From positions 1 to 61,581 of the forward strand of contig NZ_JACVQA010000001.1 of the NCBI RefSeq assembly GCF_018881595.1: a stretch of 61,581 nt of DNA, given 5' to 3'. Source of the DNA: Polynucleobacter sp. UK-Gri1-W3. Its GTDB lineage: Bacteria > Pseudomonadota > Gammaproteobacteria > Burkholderiales > Burkholderiaceae. Below are positions 8,990 through 18,215 of this stretch, piece after piece (positions within the stretch are counted from its first letter, which is position 1; each line of letters starts with the position of its first letter). Below the pieces are notes generated by a model that was not told the DNA's origin, made no database searches, and saw only the letters and a list, made by a program, of their open reading frames with translations. The position numbers and the translations under genes are program-made.

Positions 8990-9979
8990 ATGGCCGAAAT
9001 TTTTACCCCTTTTCTTACCGCATTCATTCTGGCGTATGCCCTACGCCCTTTTTGCCTGTGGCTCGAGGAGCACCGAGTGCCTCGTGCGCTCGCCGCTGCG
9101 TTGGCCATGTTGGTAGGTCTAACTCTTGTTTTCTTGATTCTCAGCCTCCTCATAAGCCTCCTAAAGTATGAAATACCCCTCATCAAGACTCAGCTACCCG
9201 ACTGGATTGCCAACACCCAGGCTTGGCTTGGCCCAAAACTCAGCGAACTTCACATTAGTTTTGATTGGGGCACCCTAAAAGCTACCGCCACCCAAAAAAT
9301 TACTGAGCACATTAATGACAATGCAGATAGCTTAATGTCCACAACCATCGATACCGTTCTCATGTCAGGCAGCTCAGTGATTGCCGGATTTGTAAATGCA
9401 GTACTGATTATTTTCGTTATGTTTTATTTGTTGATGGACTGGAAGCATTTTTTTGGTCTAGTCAAAAATATGGTGCCATTACGTGCACAAGAAACTGTCC
9501 ATCACCTAGCAATGAACACAGATGGATTGCTCTCTCAATATTTGCGCGGTATGTTAATTGTCATTTCCATCATGGCGATTTATTACAGCGCTGGCTTAAG
9601 CTTGATTGGCGTCAAAGGTGCCGCTGCTCTTGGCATCTTTACCGCACTCATGATTGTGATTCCATACATAGGCATCACCCTAGGTCTGACACTGGCAACC
9701 TTATCGGCCCTACTCCAATTTGGCCCAGGTACAGAGATTATTGGGGTACTGATCCTGTTTGGCATTGGGCAGTTTTTAGAAGGCTTCTTCTTAACACCCC
9801 GTTTGGTGGGAGAGCGCATTGGCCTCCACCCAGTAGCAGTCTTGTTTGCATTGCTTTTCTTCGGCAAGCTATTTGGCTTCTTTGGAGTATTGCTTGCTCT
9901 ACCAATTAGTGCCGTCAGCATGGTCCTCGTTAAGTACCTATGGTCTCTCTATACGCAAAGCGCTTGGTATCAAAAATAA
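8990..9979 (+). CDS. AI-2E / PerM family transporter
   Basis: This 329-residue polytopic inner-membrane protein belongs to the AI-2 exporter/PerM superfamily. Recognisable parts are F-L-T-A-F-I-L-A-Y-A-L-R-P, the long non-membrane stretch near residues 65-130, G-L-L-S-Q-Y-L-R-G-M-L, the P-Y-I-G motif and the C-terminal L-T-P-R-L-V-G-E-R-I-G-L-H-P. An in-frame TGA lies 9 bp before the ATG. The product therefore starts inside the usual first hydrophobic segment and looks about 20 residues short. Substrate is unknown. hda follows after 10 bp. Confidence 0.85.
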   Translation: MAEIFTPFLTAFILAYALRPFCLWLEEHRVPRALAAALAMLVGLTLVFLILSLLISLLKYEIPLIKTQLPDWIANTQAWLGPKLSELHISFDWGTLKATATQKITEHINDNADSLMSTTIDTVLMSGSSVIAGFVNAVLIIFVMFYLLMDWKHFFGLVKNMVPLRAQETVHHLAMNTDGLLSQYLRGMLIVISIMAIYYSAGLSLIGVKGAAALGIFTALMIVIPYIGITLGLTLATLSALLQFGPGTEIIGVLILFGIGQFLEGFFLTPRLVGERIGLHPVAVLFALLFFGKLFGFFGVLLALPISAVSMVLVKYLWSLYTQSAWYQK

Positions 9980-9989
9980 ATTTGCAGTA

Positions 9990-10745
9990 ATGAATACATC
10001 TCCGCTTCCAAAACAATTTGCGCTTGATATTAGTCATTCACCTAAAGCTAGTTTAGAAAACTTTCTTCCCGGAAAAGATCTTGCATTACTTTCGGCTTTA
10101 CAAGATATTGAGAAATCTTGGCGCAAGGGGAATTCTCAAAGTTCTGAGAATCCGCTGAATCAACGCTGGATTTACTGGTGGGGACCTGAAGGTTCTGGCA
10201 GAACACATTTACTTGATGCTATTGGGAATGCGGCCGAACATACTGGCTTGGAATGCATTGCCCTCACCCCATTTGAGCCTGCATCTTGGGTTCGACTCGA
10301 AGAAAAGATGAGGGCAATCTCTGAAAGTGCTACTCCTTCAGTAATCACTGTAGATGATGTTGATCGTCTAGATGATCGCCTCGTTGGCTCACTTTTTCGC
10401 ATCCTTAATGGAGTGCAGGCAAGTAAAGCGGTATATATTTTTATGGCCGGTGACGCTGCACCAGCCAATTTAAAGCTACGAGAGGACCTGAGAACCCGTT
10501 TGGGCTGGGGTTTGATCTTTCAGACGCAGCTTTTGGACGATGATGAGAAAATACAGGCAATAGAGGAAGCAGCCAAAGCACGGGGACTCGTTTTATCCCC
10601 TGATGTGTTGCCTTGGCTATTAAGTCGTTTTTACCGGGATATGCCCAGCTTAATGGCTTTAATTGATGCATTAGACGCTTACTCACTAGAAACAAAACGT
10701 GCTGTAACCTTACCTCTTGTACGCGAGCTTTTGCAGCCCAAATAA
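9990..10745 (+). CDS. hda: DnaA regulatory inactivator Hda
   Basis: This 251-residue AAA+ protein works with the DNA-loaded sliding clamp to stimulate DnaA-ATP hydrolysis and prevent re-initiation. The clamp-binding motif appears as K-Q-F-A-L-D-I at residues 8-14. The Walker A region reads G-P-E-G-S-G-R-T-H, with arginine in the usual lysine position as Hda proteins have, and V-D-D-V-D-R acts as Walker B. ATG 9990 follows the perM stop by 10 bp and places the clamp motif at the N-terminus. It heads a run to HAD hydrolase, pcnB and folK. Confidence 0.9.
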   Translation: MNTSPLPKQFALDISHSPKASLENFLPGKDLALLSALQDIEKSWRKGNSQSSENPLNQRWIYWWGPEGSGRTHLLDAIGNAAEHTGLECIALTPFEPASWVRLEEKMRAISESATPSVITVDDVDRLDDRLVGSLFRILNGVQASKAVYIFMAGDAAPANLKLREDLRTRLGWGLIFQTQLLDDDEKIQAIEEAAKARGLVLSPDVLPWLLSRFYRDMPSLMALIDALDAYSLETKRAVTLPLVRELLQPK

Positions 10746-10764
10746 TTTATCCAATACCTCATTT

Positions 10765-11445
10765 GTGACCCAGTTAGCCCTTTTCGATTTAGACCACACT
10801 CTTTTGCCCTGCGATAGCGATTACGAATGGGGCCAATTTTTGGCTCGCATTGGTGTTGTAGACAGCGAGTATTACGCACGACAAAATGAACGCTTTTATC
10901 AAGACTACAAAGATGGCAAACTGGATATTCATGAGTTTCTGCGATTTGCTTTAAAGCCTCTGTCAGAGCACTCTCGCGCGCAACTCAAAGAATGGCATGA
11001 CGCGTTTATGAAGGAAGTCATTAACGGCCAACTCCGACAGCAGGCAATCGATCTTGTGAAGCGTCACCAAGATGCTGGAGATCTATGCTGTGTAATTACT
11101 GCTACCAACAGCTTTGTCACGCGCCCGATTGTTGAAAGTTTTGGGATTGAACATCTGATTGCTACAGAACCTGCTACAGCAGACAATCACCCCTTAGCCA
11201 ACTACACCGGCGAAGTTAAAGGCGTGCCTAATTTTCGTGAAGGCAAAATTCAAAATCTACATGACTGGTTGGCATCTCAAAAACTGTCTTTAGATACTTT
11301 GCCTTACAGCTATTTTTATTCTGACTCGATGAATGACCTTCCCTTGCTTGAAAAGGTAAGTCATCCTGTTGCTACTAATCCAGATGATCGTCTTCGCAAT
11401 GAAGCTAAGCAACGTAACTGGCCCATTCTTGAACTGTTTGCATGA
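10765..11445 (+). CDS. HAD-superfamily hydrolase (SerB-like, subfamily IB)
   Basis: This 226-residue phosphatase has the HAD motif I D-L-D-H-T-L-L with the nucleophile at D8 and acid/base at D10. Motif II is T-A-T-N-S-F-V, and motif III/IV is the lysine region followed by Y-S-D-S-M-N-D-L-P-L-L. This layout is that of the IB group, which includes phosphoserine phosphatase-like enzymes; the substrate cannot be inferred. The start is GTG 10765, placed so that motif I lies a few residues in. Its stop overlaps the pcnB start (ATGA), indicating translational coupling. Confidence 0.87.
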   Translation: MTQLALFDLDHTLLPCDSDYEWGQFLARIGVVDSEYYARQNERFYQDYKDGKLDIHEFLRFALKPLSEHSRAQLKEWHDAFMKEVINGQLRQQAIDLVKRHQDAGDLCCVITATNSFVTRPIVESFGIEHLIATEPATADNHPLANYTGEVKGVPNFREGKIQNLHDWLASQKLSLDTLPYSYFYSDSMNDLPLLEKVSHPVATNPDDRLRNEAKQRNWPILELFA

Positions 11446-12842
11446 TCACTAAATTTATTAAACGTATTTTGCGCCGTGACCCAATGGTCAAGCACACACA
11501 GGCGAACAATACTGGCGCCCCAAAACGTATTCCTAAAAAAGCGCATCGTATTGACCCGCACTTGCTATCTAAAAATGCAGTGAAGGTAACGCATACACTG
11601 CAACAAGCAGGCTATGAGGCATTTATTGTTGGTGGCGCCGTCAGGGATCTTGCACTCGGAATTAGCCCAAAAGATTTTGACGTTGCAACCAACGCAACGC
11701 CTGACCAGGTGCAAAGACTCTTTCGTAAGGCGCGCTTGATTGGTCGCCGCTTTCAGATTGTGCATGTGACCTTCTTTGGCAAAGGGCACCCAGAAATCAT
11801 TGAGGTATCAACCTTCAGGGCCCTATTAGATAACGCTGGAGACCACGTGGCAGAGAGTGGTCGGATCCTGCGAGATAACGTCTGGGGTTCACAAGGAGAA
11901 GATGCGGCAAGGCGTGATTTCACAATCAATGCGATGTACTACGACCCGTCTTCCGAAACCGTTCTCGACTATCACGGCGGAATGGCAGATATGCAAAAGA
12001 AAACTTTGCGCATGATTGGCGATCCAGCAAAGCGCTATCGTGAAGATCCTGTTCGTATGCTCAGGGCAGTGCGGTTTGCAGCTAAGACTGGGTTTGAATT
12101 AGATAGCGCTACGCGCACACCGATTGCTAAGTTAGGCAAACTGTTAAATGATGTTCCCTCAGCTAGACTATTTGATGAAATTCTAAAACTCTTGATGTCA
12201 GGCTATTCTTGGGCCGCCATCCAGGGACTCAAGGATGCCGGGCTGCACCATGGCCTACTGCCACTGCTAGATCACATCCTTGATAAAGGCGAAGATTCTA
12301 AAGGGGCAAATGATTTTGTAAAACTGGCACTAGCCAATACTGATGATCGCATCCAATCTGGTAAAAGTGTTTCTGCAGGATTCTTATTTGCTACCCTGCT
12401 TTGGCCAGATTTACTGAAGAATTGGAAAGCCAATTCCGCCAAAGGAATGGCTAATATTCCCGCCCTGCACGATGCGATGGATGACACGATCGCTACCCAA
12501 AGTAGTGGCATGACCATTCAGCGTCGCTTTGAAAGTGATATGCGCGAAATTTGGTCTATGCAGCCCCGCTTTGAGAGACGCGTAGGTCGCTATCCCTATC
12601 GTCTGATCGAATCCCCTCGCTTTAGAGCGGGTTATGACTTTATGCTCCTTCGCTGTGCTACCGGCGAACTGAATGCTGCGATTGGCCAATGGTGGACAGA
12701 CTTCATTGCAGCCGACCCCACAGGCCAAGACGAGCTCATGGCTAGCGTCAAAAATGAATCCGGCAATAGTCCAAGTCCCGCCAAAAGACGGCGCCGTCGA
12801 AAGCCAAAATCAGCAGTGCCCCCAGAAAGTGCAGCGAGCTAA
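11442..12842 (+). CDS. pcnB: Poly(A) polymerase I
   Basis: This 466-residue class II nucleotidyltransferase adds 3' poly(A) tails to RNA, promoting decay. The signature G-G-A-V-R-D-L-A-L-G-I-S-P-K-D-F-D-V-A-T-N-A-T-P is near residues 62-85. R-R-D-F-T-I-N-A-M-Y-Y and R-Y-R-E-D-P-V-R-M-L-R-A-V-R-F follow. The basic N-terminal leader and the C-terminal tail A-K-R-R-R-R-R-K-P-K favour PcnB over CCA-adding enzyme. ATG 11442 overlaps the HAD gene stop by 4 bp. folK follows. Confidence 0.92.
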   Translation: MITKFIKRILRRDPMVKHTQANNTGAPKRIPKKAHRIDPHLLSKNAVKVTHTLQQAGYEAFIVGGAVRDLALGISPKDFDVATNATPDQVQRLFRKARLIGRRFQIVHVTFFGKGHPEIIEVSTFRALLDNAGDHVAESGRILRDNVWGSQGEDAARRDFTINAMYYDPSSETVLDYHGGMADMQKKTLRMIGDPAKRYREDPVRMLRAVRFAAKTGFELDSATRTPIAKLGKLLNDVPSARLFDEILKLLMSGYSWAAIQGLKDAGLHHGLLPLLDHILDKGEDSKGANDFVKLALANTDDRIQSGKSVSAGFLFATLLWPDLLKNWKANSAKGMANIPALHDAMDDTIATQSSGMTIQRRFESDMREIWSMQPRFERRVGRYPYRLIESPRFRAGYDFMLLRCATGELNAAIGQWWTDFIAADPTGQDELMASVKNESGNSPSPAKRRRRRKPKSAVPPESAAS

Positions 12843-12894
12843 GCAAACTTAGAGAAATTTCTGTAAAGTAGTTTCATCTTTAGTTTGGAAATTT

Positions 12895-13422
12895 ATGGCA
12901 CGGGCATATATCGGATTTGGTGGCAACATTGGCGACACGCGTCAGCTTATTACTGATGCCATTGTCTGTCTGGCATTGCGCTCTGAACTGCAAATCCTAG
13001 CAAAAAGCTGCTTTTATCAAAGCGCCCCTGTTGAAGCCACAGGCGGTGATTACATTAATGCTGTCATTGAAGTAGAGACTGAATTAAGCCCATATAACCT
13101 TTTGCACGTATGTCAGGCCATAGAACAAGAATTTGGTCGTGAACGGCCTTATGCAAACGCTCCTCGCACTCTCGATCTCGATATCCTTTCTTTTGAAGGG
13201 GTCACTCAAAACGAAACTGAGTTGATGCTGCCTCACCCAAAAATCATCGAGCGGTCCTTTGTGCTTTTACCGCTCTTGGAAATAGCCCCAGATATGTTTT
13301 TGCCCAATTGGGGCGAACTCAAAGCCTACTTACCCAATGTGGCCAACCAAAGAATTGAAAAACTCGCCTGCAGGAACTGCAATTGCGGGGAAAAAGACGT
13401 TTATAGCCAAACGGCGCATTAA
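12895..13422 (+). CDS. folK: 2-amino-4-hydroxy-6-hydroxymethyldihydropteridine pyrophosphokinase
   Basis: The 175-residue enzyme transfers pyrophosphate from ATP to the pterin precursor in folate synthesis. Seen motifs are G-F-G-G-N-I-G-D at the N-terminus, F-Y-Q-S-A-P-V-E-A-T-G-G-D-Y-I-N-A-V, and R-T-L-D-L-D-I-L, which carries the metal-binding aspartates. It is followed after 17 bp by panB, a pairing common in proteobacteria that joins two vitamin pathways. A small cysteine cluster (C-R-N-C-N-C) near the C-terminus is unusual for the family. Confidence 0.94.
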   Translation: MARAYIGFGGNIGDTRQLITDAIVCLALRSELQILAKSCFYQSAPVEATGGDYINAVIEVETELSPYNLLHVCQAIEQEFGRERPYANAPRTLDLDILSFEGVTQNETELMLPHPKIIERSFVLLPLLEIAPDMFLPNWGELKAYLPNVANQRIEKLACRNCNCGEKDVYSQTAH

Positions 13423-13439
13423 TTCATTAAACTCTCGCC

Positions 13440-14258
13440 ATGGGTTACTTACAAGGCGACAAGCCAATCACAATTACTAAGCTCCTCGCGATGCATGCTG
13501 AGGGTGAAAAAATTGCCATGCTCACGGCATACGACTCAACCATGTCCGCGCTTCTGAATCGCTGCGGAGTTGAGACCATTTTGGTTGGTGACTCCCTCGG
13601 CAATGTTATTCAAGGGCACTCCAGCACTACGCCAGTGACGATTGAACAAATGGCGTATCACACAGAATGTGTAGCGCGCGCTAATACCCAGGCATTTCTT
13701 ATTGCTGACCTGCCATTCGCAAGCTACGGAGATCCTGTGCAAGCCTTAGAATCAGCCGCCCAATTGATGCGTGCTGGCGCAGATATGGTGAAGCTTGAAG
13801 GTGGTGGTGACTGGCAAGTGGACATCATTAGTCATTTAGTAGAACGCAGCGTTCCTGTCTGCGCACATTTGGGCCTACTACCGCAATCGGTTCATATCTT
13901 GGGTGGCTACAAAGTCCAAGGTAAATCTAAAGATGCAGCTAGCGTCATGCTTGAACAAGCACTTGCTTGCCAAGCAGCTGGCGCCCAAATGGTCGTACTA
14001 GAAGCAATCCCATCTTCACTGGGCGAAAAAATTACTGCTGAACTTCATATTCCAACCATTGGCATTGGTGCCGGGCCAGATTGTTCCGGGCAAGTTTTAG
14101 TTCTACAAGATATGTTCGGCATTAGCCCAGGCAAGCCGCCAAAGTTTGTCAAAAACTTTATGGATGGTAATCACTCCGTCGAAGCAGCGATTAAGGCTTA
14201 TGTTCGCGAAGTGAAGTCCGGGAAATTTCCCGGACCTGAGCACGGCTTTGCCGGCTAG
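13440..14258 (+). CDS. panB: 3-methyl-2-oxobutanoate hydroxymethyltransferase
   Basis: The 272-residue TIM-barrel enzyme adds a hydroxymethyl group to 2-oxoisovalerate, the first committed step of pantothenate synthesis. [19 protein letters not shown], the metal and substrate region K-L-E-G-G, and [14 protein letters not shown] are all typical. Length is normal. It is the last gene of the plus-strand run from perM/hda and converges on dnaJ with 15 bp between the stop codons. No terminator was recognised there. Confidence 0.96.
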   Translation: MGYLQGDKPITITKLLAMHAEGEKIAMLTAYDSTMSALLNRCGVETILVGDSLGNVIQGHSSTTPVTIEQMAYHTECVARANTQAFLIADLPFASYGDPVQALESAAQLMRAGADMVKLEGGGDWQVDIISHLVERSVPVCAHLGLLPQSVHILGGYKVQGKSKDAASVMLEQALACQAAGAQMVVLEAIPSSLGEKITAELHIPTIGIGAGPDCSGQVLVLQDMFGISPGKPPKFVKNFMDGNHSVEAAIKAYVREVKSGKFPGPEHGFAG

Positions 14259-14273
14259 CCTGTCAAGCAACCC

Positions 14274-15410
14274 CTAGCTAAAGAAGCTCTTCACGCCGTC
14301 AAACCAACCCTTTTGTTGGGGACTGTGCTTATCGCCGCCCGACTTTAGACTGTCATCAAACTTTTGAAGTAATTTCTTTTGCTCATCAGTGAGCTTAATT
14401 GGCGTTTCCACCAGAACATGGACAAAGAGATCACCCACCAAGGTGGATCGCAAGCCTTTGATACCTTTATTCCGCAAGCGGAATGTCTTACCGGTCTGCG
14501 TACCTTCTGGAATTGGAAACTCAACGCGTCCTGAAAGGGTTGGCACTTCAATTTCACCGCCGATGGTTGCGGTCGCAAAGGAGATTGGCATTTGTACATG
14601 CAAATCACTGCCATCGCGCTCAAATACTTTATGGGGTTTTACGCGCACCTCTACATAGAGATCGCCAGATGGTCCGCCGTTAACACCTGGTTCGCCGTTA
14701 CCCACTGAGCGAACACGCATACCATCATCAATACCTGCTGGTATTTTGATCTCAAGCGTTTTTTGTTCTTTGTGTTTTCCGCTGCCATGACAAGTTTTGC
14801 AAGGTTTAGGAATGTACTCGCCAGTACCGCGACACTTGGGGCAAGTTTGTTGCATTGAGAAGAAGCCTTGCTGCACACGCACTTGGCCATGACCATTACA
14901 AGTGGTACATGTTTCAGCCTTTGACCCTGGTTCTGCGCCAGTGCCATGACAAGGCTTGCAATTACTCCAGCTTGGCACACGAATTTGAGTTGTATACCCT
15001 TCCGCAGCTTGCTCAAGCGTAATGTCCATGTTGTAGCGCAGGTCAGCGCCTTTATAAACCTGAGGACCAGACTGGCGACCGCCGCCTTGACCAAAAATAT
15101 CGCCGAAGATATCCCCAAACGCATCAGAAAATCCGCCACCACCGAAACCACCGCCACCAAAGCCGCCACCCATCGACGGGTCAACGCCAGCGTGACCATA
15201 TTGGTCATAAGCAGCACGTTTATTGGGGTCTGTTAAGGTTTCATAAGCTTCTTTAACCTCTTTAAATTGAGCTTCAGCTGTTTTGCTATCAGGATTGCGA
15301 TCTGGGTGATGTTTCATCGCCATCTTGCGATAAGCTTTTTTTAACTCATCATCACTGGCACTCTTTGCCACACCAAGCACTTCATAAAAATCGCGTTTAC
15401 TTTTAGGCAC
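14274..15410 (-). CDS. dnaJ: Chaperone protein DnaJ
   Basis: The 378-residue type I J-protein stimulates DnaK ATPase and delivers substrates. The J domain has H-P-D at residues 35-37. A Gly/Phe-rich linker follows. Then come four C-x-x-C-x-G-x-G zinc motifs ([32 protein letters not shown]) and the C-terminal substrate domains. It lies 100 bp downstream of dnaK. The gap contains a strong hairpin that could set the DnaK:DnaJ ratio. Confidence 0.98.
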   Translation of the reverse strand: MPKSKRDFYEVLGVAKSASDDELKKAYRKMAMKHHPDRNPDSKTAEAQFKEVKEAYETLTDPNKRAAYDQYGHAGVDPSMGGGFGGGGFGGGGFSDAFGDIFGDIFGQGGGRQSGPQVYKGADLRYNMDITLEQAAEGYTTQIRVPSWSNCKPCHGTGAEPGSKAETCTTCNGHGQVRVQQGFFSMQQTCPKCRGTGEYIPKPCKTCHGSGKHKEQKTLEIKIPAGIDDGMRVRSVGNGEPGVNGGPSGDLYVEVRVKPHKVFERDGSDLHVQMPISFATATIGGEIEVPTLSGRVEFPIPEGTQTGKTFRLRNKGIKGLRSTLVGDLFVHVLVETPIKLTDEQKKLLQKFDDSLKSGGDKHSPQQKGWFDGVKSFFS

Positions 15411-15439
15411 GGCCTATTCCTCTCAACAACCTGAATGAC

Positions 15440-15464
15440 ACAAGTCGGCACGAGGCCGACTTGT
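15440..15464 (-). promoter_or_regulatory. Perfect 10-bp hairpin between dnaK and dnaJ
   Basis: ACAAGTCGGC (15440-15449) pairs perfectly with GCCGACTTGT (15455-15464) around a 5-nt loop. No U tract follows on the minus strand, so it is not a standard terminator. An RNA processing or stability element, or a partial attenuator between dnaK and dnaJ, is inferred. It could also be an orphan transcription-factor site. Confidence 0.6.
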
Positions 15465-15510
15465 TATTTAAGTGCATCAAAACTACGTTAATGAATATCT
15501 GATTACAGAA

Positions 15511-17448
15511 TTACTTCTTGTCATCAACCTCTTTAAAGTCAGCATCAACTACATCCGCATCAGGAGCAGCACCAGGGGCTGCGCCACCAGGAGCCGCACC
15601 AGCAGCAGCGCCACCAGCTTTAGCTTGTTCAGCAGCCATGGCTTTTTCGCCCAGCTTCTGACTTGCTTTACCCAAAGCTTCAGTTTTTGCTTCAATCGCC
15701 TCTTTGTCGCTACCTTTGATAGCCTCATCCAGGTCCTTTAAGGCCGCTTCAATTGCTTCTTTTTCGGAAGCCTCTAAGCTAGCGCCATGCTCTTCTAAGG
15801 CTTTCTTAGTTGAGTGAGCTAAGGCATCAGCAGTATTACGTGCCGTTACCAACTCAAGCGCTTTCTTGTCTTCAGCAGCATTGGCTTCAGCATCCTTAAC
15901 CATACGTTGGATTTCTTCTTCGGTTAGGCCGGAATTTGCCTTGATGGTGATTTTGTTCTCTTTACCAGTGGTTTTGTCTTTTGCTGTTACATGCAAAATA
16001 CCGTTGGCATCGATGTCAAAAGTCACTTCAATTTGTGGCATACCGCGTTGTGCTGGAGCAATACCTTCGAGGTTAAATTCGCCTAGCAACTTGTTTGCAG
16101 CAGCCATCTCACGCTCACCTTGGAAGCACTTAATGGTTACAGCAGGCTGGTTATCTTCCGCAGTAGAGTAAACCTGTGAATGCTTAGTAGGAATCGTGGT
16201 GTTCTTAGGGATCATCTTGGTCATTACGCCACCAAGAGTCTCAATACCCAATGACAATGGGGTAACGTCCAAGAGCAATACATCTTTACGATCGCCAGAC
16301 AATACAGAACCCTGAATTGCGGCGCCAACGGCAACTGCTTCATCTGGGTTTACGTCTTTACGTGGCTCTTTACCAAAGATTTCTTTTACTTTGTCTTGAA
16401 CCGCAGGCATACGAGTTTGACCACCGACCAAAATCACGTCATCGATGTCAGCTACATTCACGCCAGCGTCTTTAATAGCAGTTAAGCAAGGACCAGCTGT
16501 ACGCTTGATCAACTCTTCTACCAAAGACTCTAATTTGGCACGGGTTAACTTCAAGTTCAAATGCTTAGGACCGCTAGCGTCAGCCGTCACATATGGCAAG
16601 TTGATTTCTGTTTGTTGAGCAGATGACAATTCGATCTTGGCTTTTTCTGCGGCATCTTTCAAACGCTGCAATGCCAAAACGTCTTTGCTCAAGTCAACGC
16701 CTTGCTCTTTCTTGAACTCAGCGATGATCCAATCAATGATGCGTTGGTCAAAATCTTCACCGCCCAAGAATGTGTCGCCGTTAGTGGAGAGCACTTCAAA
16801 CTGCTTCTCACCGTCAACGTTAGCAATCTCAATAATGGATACGTCAAATGTACCGCCGCCCAAGTCATACACAGCAATCTTGCGATCTACTTTGTCTTGC
16901 TTGTCCAAGCCGAATGCCAATGCAGCAGCAGTTGGCTCGTTAATGATGCGCTTCACATCCAATCCAGCAATACGACCTGCATCTTTGGTAGCTTGACGCT
17001 GGCTGTCATTGAAGTAAGCAGGAACGGTAATCACTGCCTCTGTCACTTCTTCACCGAGATAGTCTTCGGCAGTTTTTTTCATCTTGCGCAAGATTTCAGC
17101 GGACACTTGTTGTGGCGCCATCTTCTTATCGCGCGCTTGAACCCAAGCATCACCGTTATCAGCGGCAATAATTGAATAAGGCATCAAGCTAATATCTTTT
17201 TGCACTTCAGGATCTGTAAATTTACGACCCATCAAACGCTTTACTGCGTAGATGGTGTTTTTAGGATTAGTGACTGACTGACGCTTTGCAGGCGCACCAA
17301 CCAATACTTCGCCATCCTCAACGTAAGCGATGATGGATGGAGTTGTGCGACCGCCTTCGGCGTTTTCGACAACTTTAGGTGCATTGTTTTCAACGACTGA
17401 AACGCATGAATTCGTGGTTCCTAAGTCGATTCCGATAATCTTTCCCAT
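15511..17448 (-). CDS. dnaK: Chaperone protein DnaK (Hsp70)
   Basis: The 645-residue ATP-dependent chaperone has the actin-like ATPase domain starting [11 protein letters not shown], catalytic K70 in the [10 protein letters not shown] stretch, and the linker [16 protein letters not shown]. The substrate domain and a Gly/Ala/Pro-rich tail end in [11 protein letters not shown], close to the EEVD-like end of bacterial DnaKs. It has its own sigma-32 promoter and is separated from grpE by a terminator. Confidence 0.98.
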   Translation of the reverse strand: MGKIIGIDLGTTNSCVSVVENNAPKVVENAEGGRTTPSIIAYVEDGEVLVGAPAKRQSVTNPKNTIYAVKRLMGRKFTDPEVQKDISLMPYSIIAADNGDAWVQARDKKMAPQQVSAEILRKMKKTAEDYLGEEVTEAVITVPAYFNDSQRQATKDAGRIAGLDVKRIINEPTAAALAFGLDKQDKVDRKIAVYDLGGGTFDVSIIEIANVDGEKQFEVLSTNGDTFLGGEDFDQRIIDWIIAEFKKEQGVDLSKDVLALQRLKDAAEKAKIELSSAQQTEINLPYVTADASGPKHLNLKLTRAKLESLVEELIKRTAGPCLTAIKDAGVNVADIDDVILVGGQTRMPAVQDKVKEIFGKEPRKDVNPDEAVAVGAAIQGSVLSGDRKDVLLLDVTPLSLGIETLGGVMTKMIPKNTTIPTKHSQVYSTAEDNQPAVTIKCFQGEREMAAANKLLGEFNLEGIAPAQRGMPQIEVTFDIDANGILHVTAKDKTTGKENKITIKANSGLTEEEIQRMVKDAEANAAEDKKALELVTARNTADALAHSTKKALEEHGASLEASEKEAIEAALKDLDEAIKGSDKEAIEAKTEALGKASQKLGEKAMAAEQAKAGGAAAGAAPGGAAPGAAPDADVVDADFKEVDDKK

Positions 17449-17505
17449 AATTGCTCCAAAAAATTAAGTTGTTTTGTTGTACTGATAAATATTTCGATAC
17501 CCAAT

Positions 17506-17533
17506 AAATGGGGTCTAAAAAGAGGATTTCAAG
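17506..17533 (-). promoter_or_regulatory. Sigma-32 heat-shock promoter of dnaK
   Basis: On the minus strand CTTGAAA (17527-17533) is followed after exactly 13 nt by CCCCATTT (17506-17513). This matches the sigma-32 consensus CTTGAAA/CCCCATnT with no mismatch. It lies about 60 bp upstream of the dnaK start, downstream of the grpE terminator. No CIRCE element was found here. Confidence 0.85.
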
Positions 17534-17545
17534 GGGATAAAGAGC

Positions 17546-17571
17546 AAAAAAGGCAGAAATCTGCCTTTTTT
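17546..17571 (-). terminator. Intrinsic terminator after grpE
   Basis: GGCAG and CTGCC flank an AAAT loop (17552-17565), with A6 on one side and T6 on the other. The hairpin therefore terminates in both orientations in principle. Placed between the grpE stop and the dnaK promoter, it makes dnaK largely dependent on its own promoter. Confidence 0.8.
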
Positions 17572-17595
17572 ATGCTTTTGTTGCGGTTTTAGCGC

Positions 17596-18144
17596 TTATT
17601 TCGGGGCGCTTACCGTCACTAAAGCAGGTCTCAGAACCCGATCGGCTACGGTGTAGCCTCGCTGCAATACAGAAACCACGGTATTTGGCTCCTGGTCGGA
17701 AGGCACTGAAGCAATAGCCTGATGGTGATGGGGGTCAAACTTATCACCAACCGCTGGGTTGATTTCTGTCATACGGCCTTTTTCAAAGGCGGATAGCAAC
17801 TGCTTAAGGGTGATCTCCAGACCTTCCTTGAAAGCTTTGGCATCACCAGCATCTGTACTCAACGCCGCATACAGACTGTCTGTAACGGGCACCAAATGCT
17901 CAGCAAAGCTTTCAATCGCGAACTTATGTGCTTTAGCAATATCTTCCACGGCACGACGACGAATGTTTTCACCCTCCGCTTTCGCACGCAAGAAATTGTC
18001 TTGTAACTCGCCAACCTTTTGATTGAGTTCGGCAACCTCTTGCTCAGGCGTTTTTACAGGAGGCGTTTCTGCCGCAGCTTCTGCAACTGGATTTACCGCA
18101 GGATTTTCTTGCTCTGGAGATGAATTTTGGTTTTCTTGTGTCAT
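17596..18144 (-). CDS. grpE: Nucleotide exchange factor GrpE
   Basis: The 182-residue factor releases ADP from DnaK. A disordered Gln/Glu/Pro/Ala-rich N-terminus (about residues 1-30) precedes the long coiled-coil segment containing [15 protein letters not shown]. The C-terminal beta domain has the family signature [20 protein letters not shown]. It lies between hemH and dnaK on the same strand, with its own sigma-32 promoter. Confidence 0.96.
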   Translation of the reverse strand: MTQENQNSSPEQENPAVNPVAEAAAETPPVKTPEQEVAELNQKVGELQDNFLRAKAEGENIRRRAVEDIAKAHKFAIESFAEHLVPVTDSLYAALSTDAGDAKAFKEGLEITLKQLLSAFEKGRMTEINPAVGDKFDPHHHQAIASVPSDQEPNTVVSVLQRGYTVADRVLRPALVTVSAPK

Positions 18145-18187
18145 GAGGGCTATTTTACTTTTCTATAAAGATCACTATTACTGTGCG

Positions 18188-18215
18188 ATATGGGGTCAAT
18201 CATTTCAATTTCAAG
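18188..18215 (-). promoter_or_regulatory. Sigma-32 heat-shock promoter of grpE
   Basis: On the minus strand CTTGAAA (18209-18215) is separated by 13 nt from CCCCATAT (18188-18195), a full consensus match with the same spacing as at dnaK. The -35 element overlaps the last codon and stop of hemH (18211-18213), so the promoter is partly embedded in the upstream coding sequence. Confidence 0.85.

Noticed and set aside
14651..15217. A 188-codon open frame in another frame of dnaJ
   Set aside because: It lies wholly within the Gly/Phe and zinc-finger part of dnaJ, whose skewed codon use keeps other frames open.
16702..17175. A long open frame antisense to dnaK
   Set aside because: It is a mirror of the conserved dnaK coding frame, has no recognisable motif and no plausible ribosome site.
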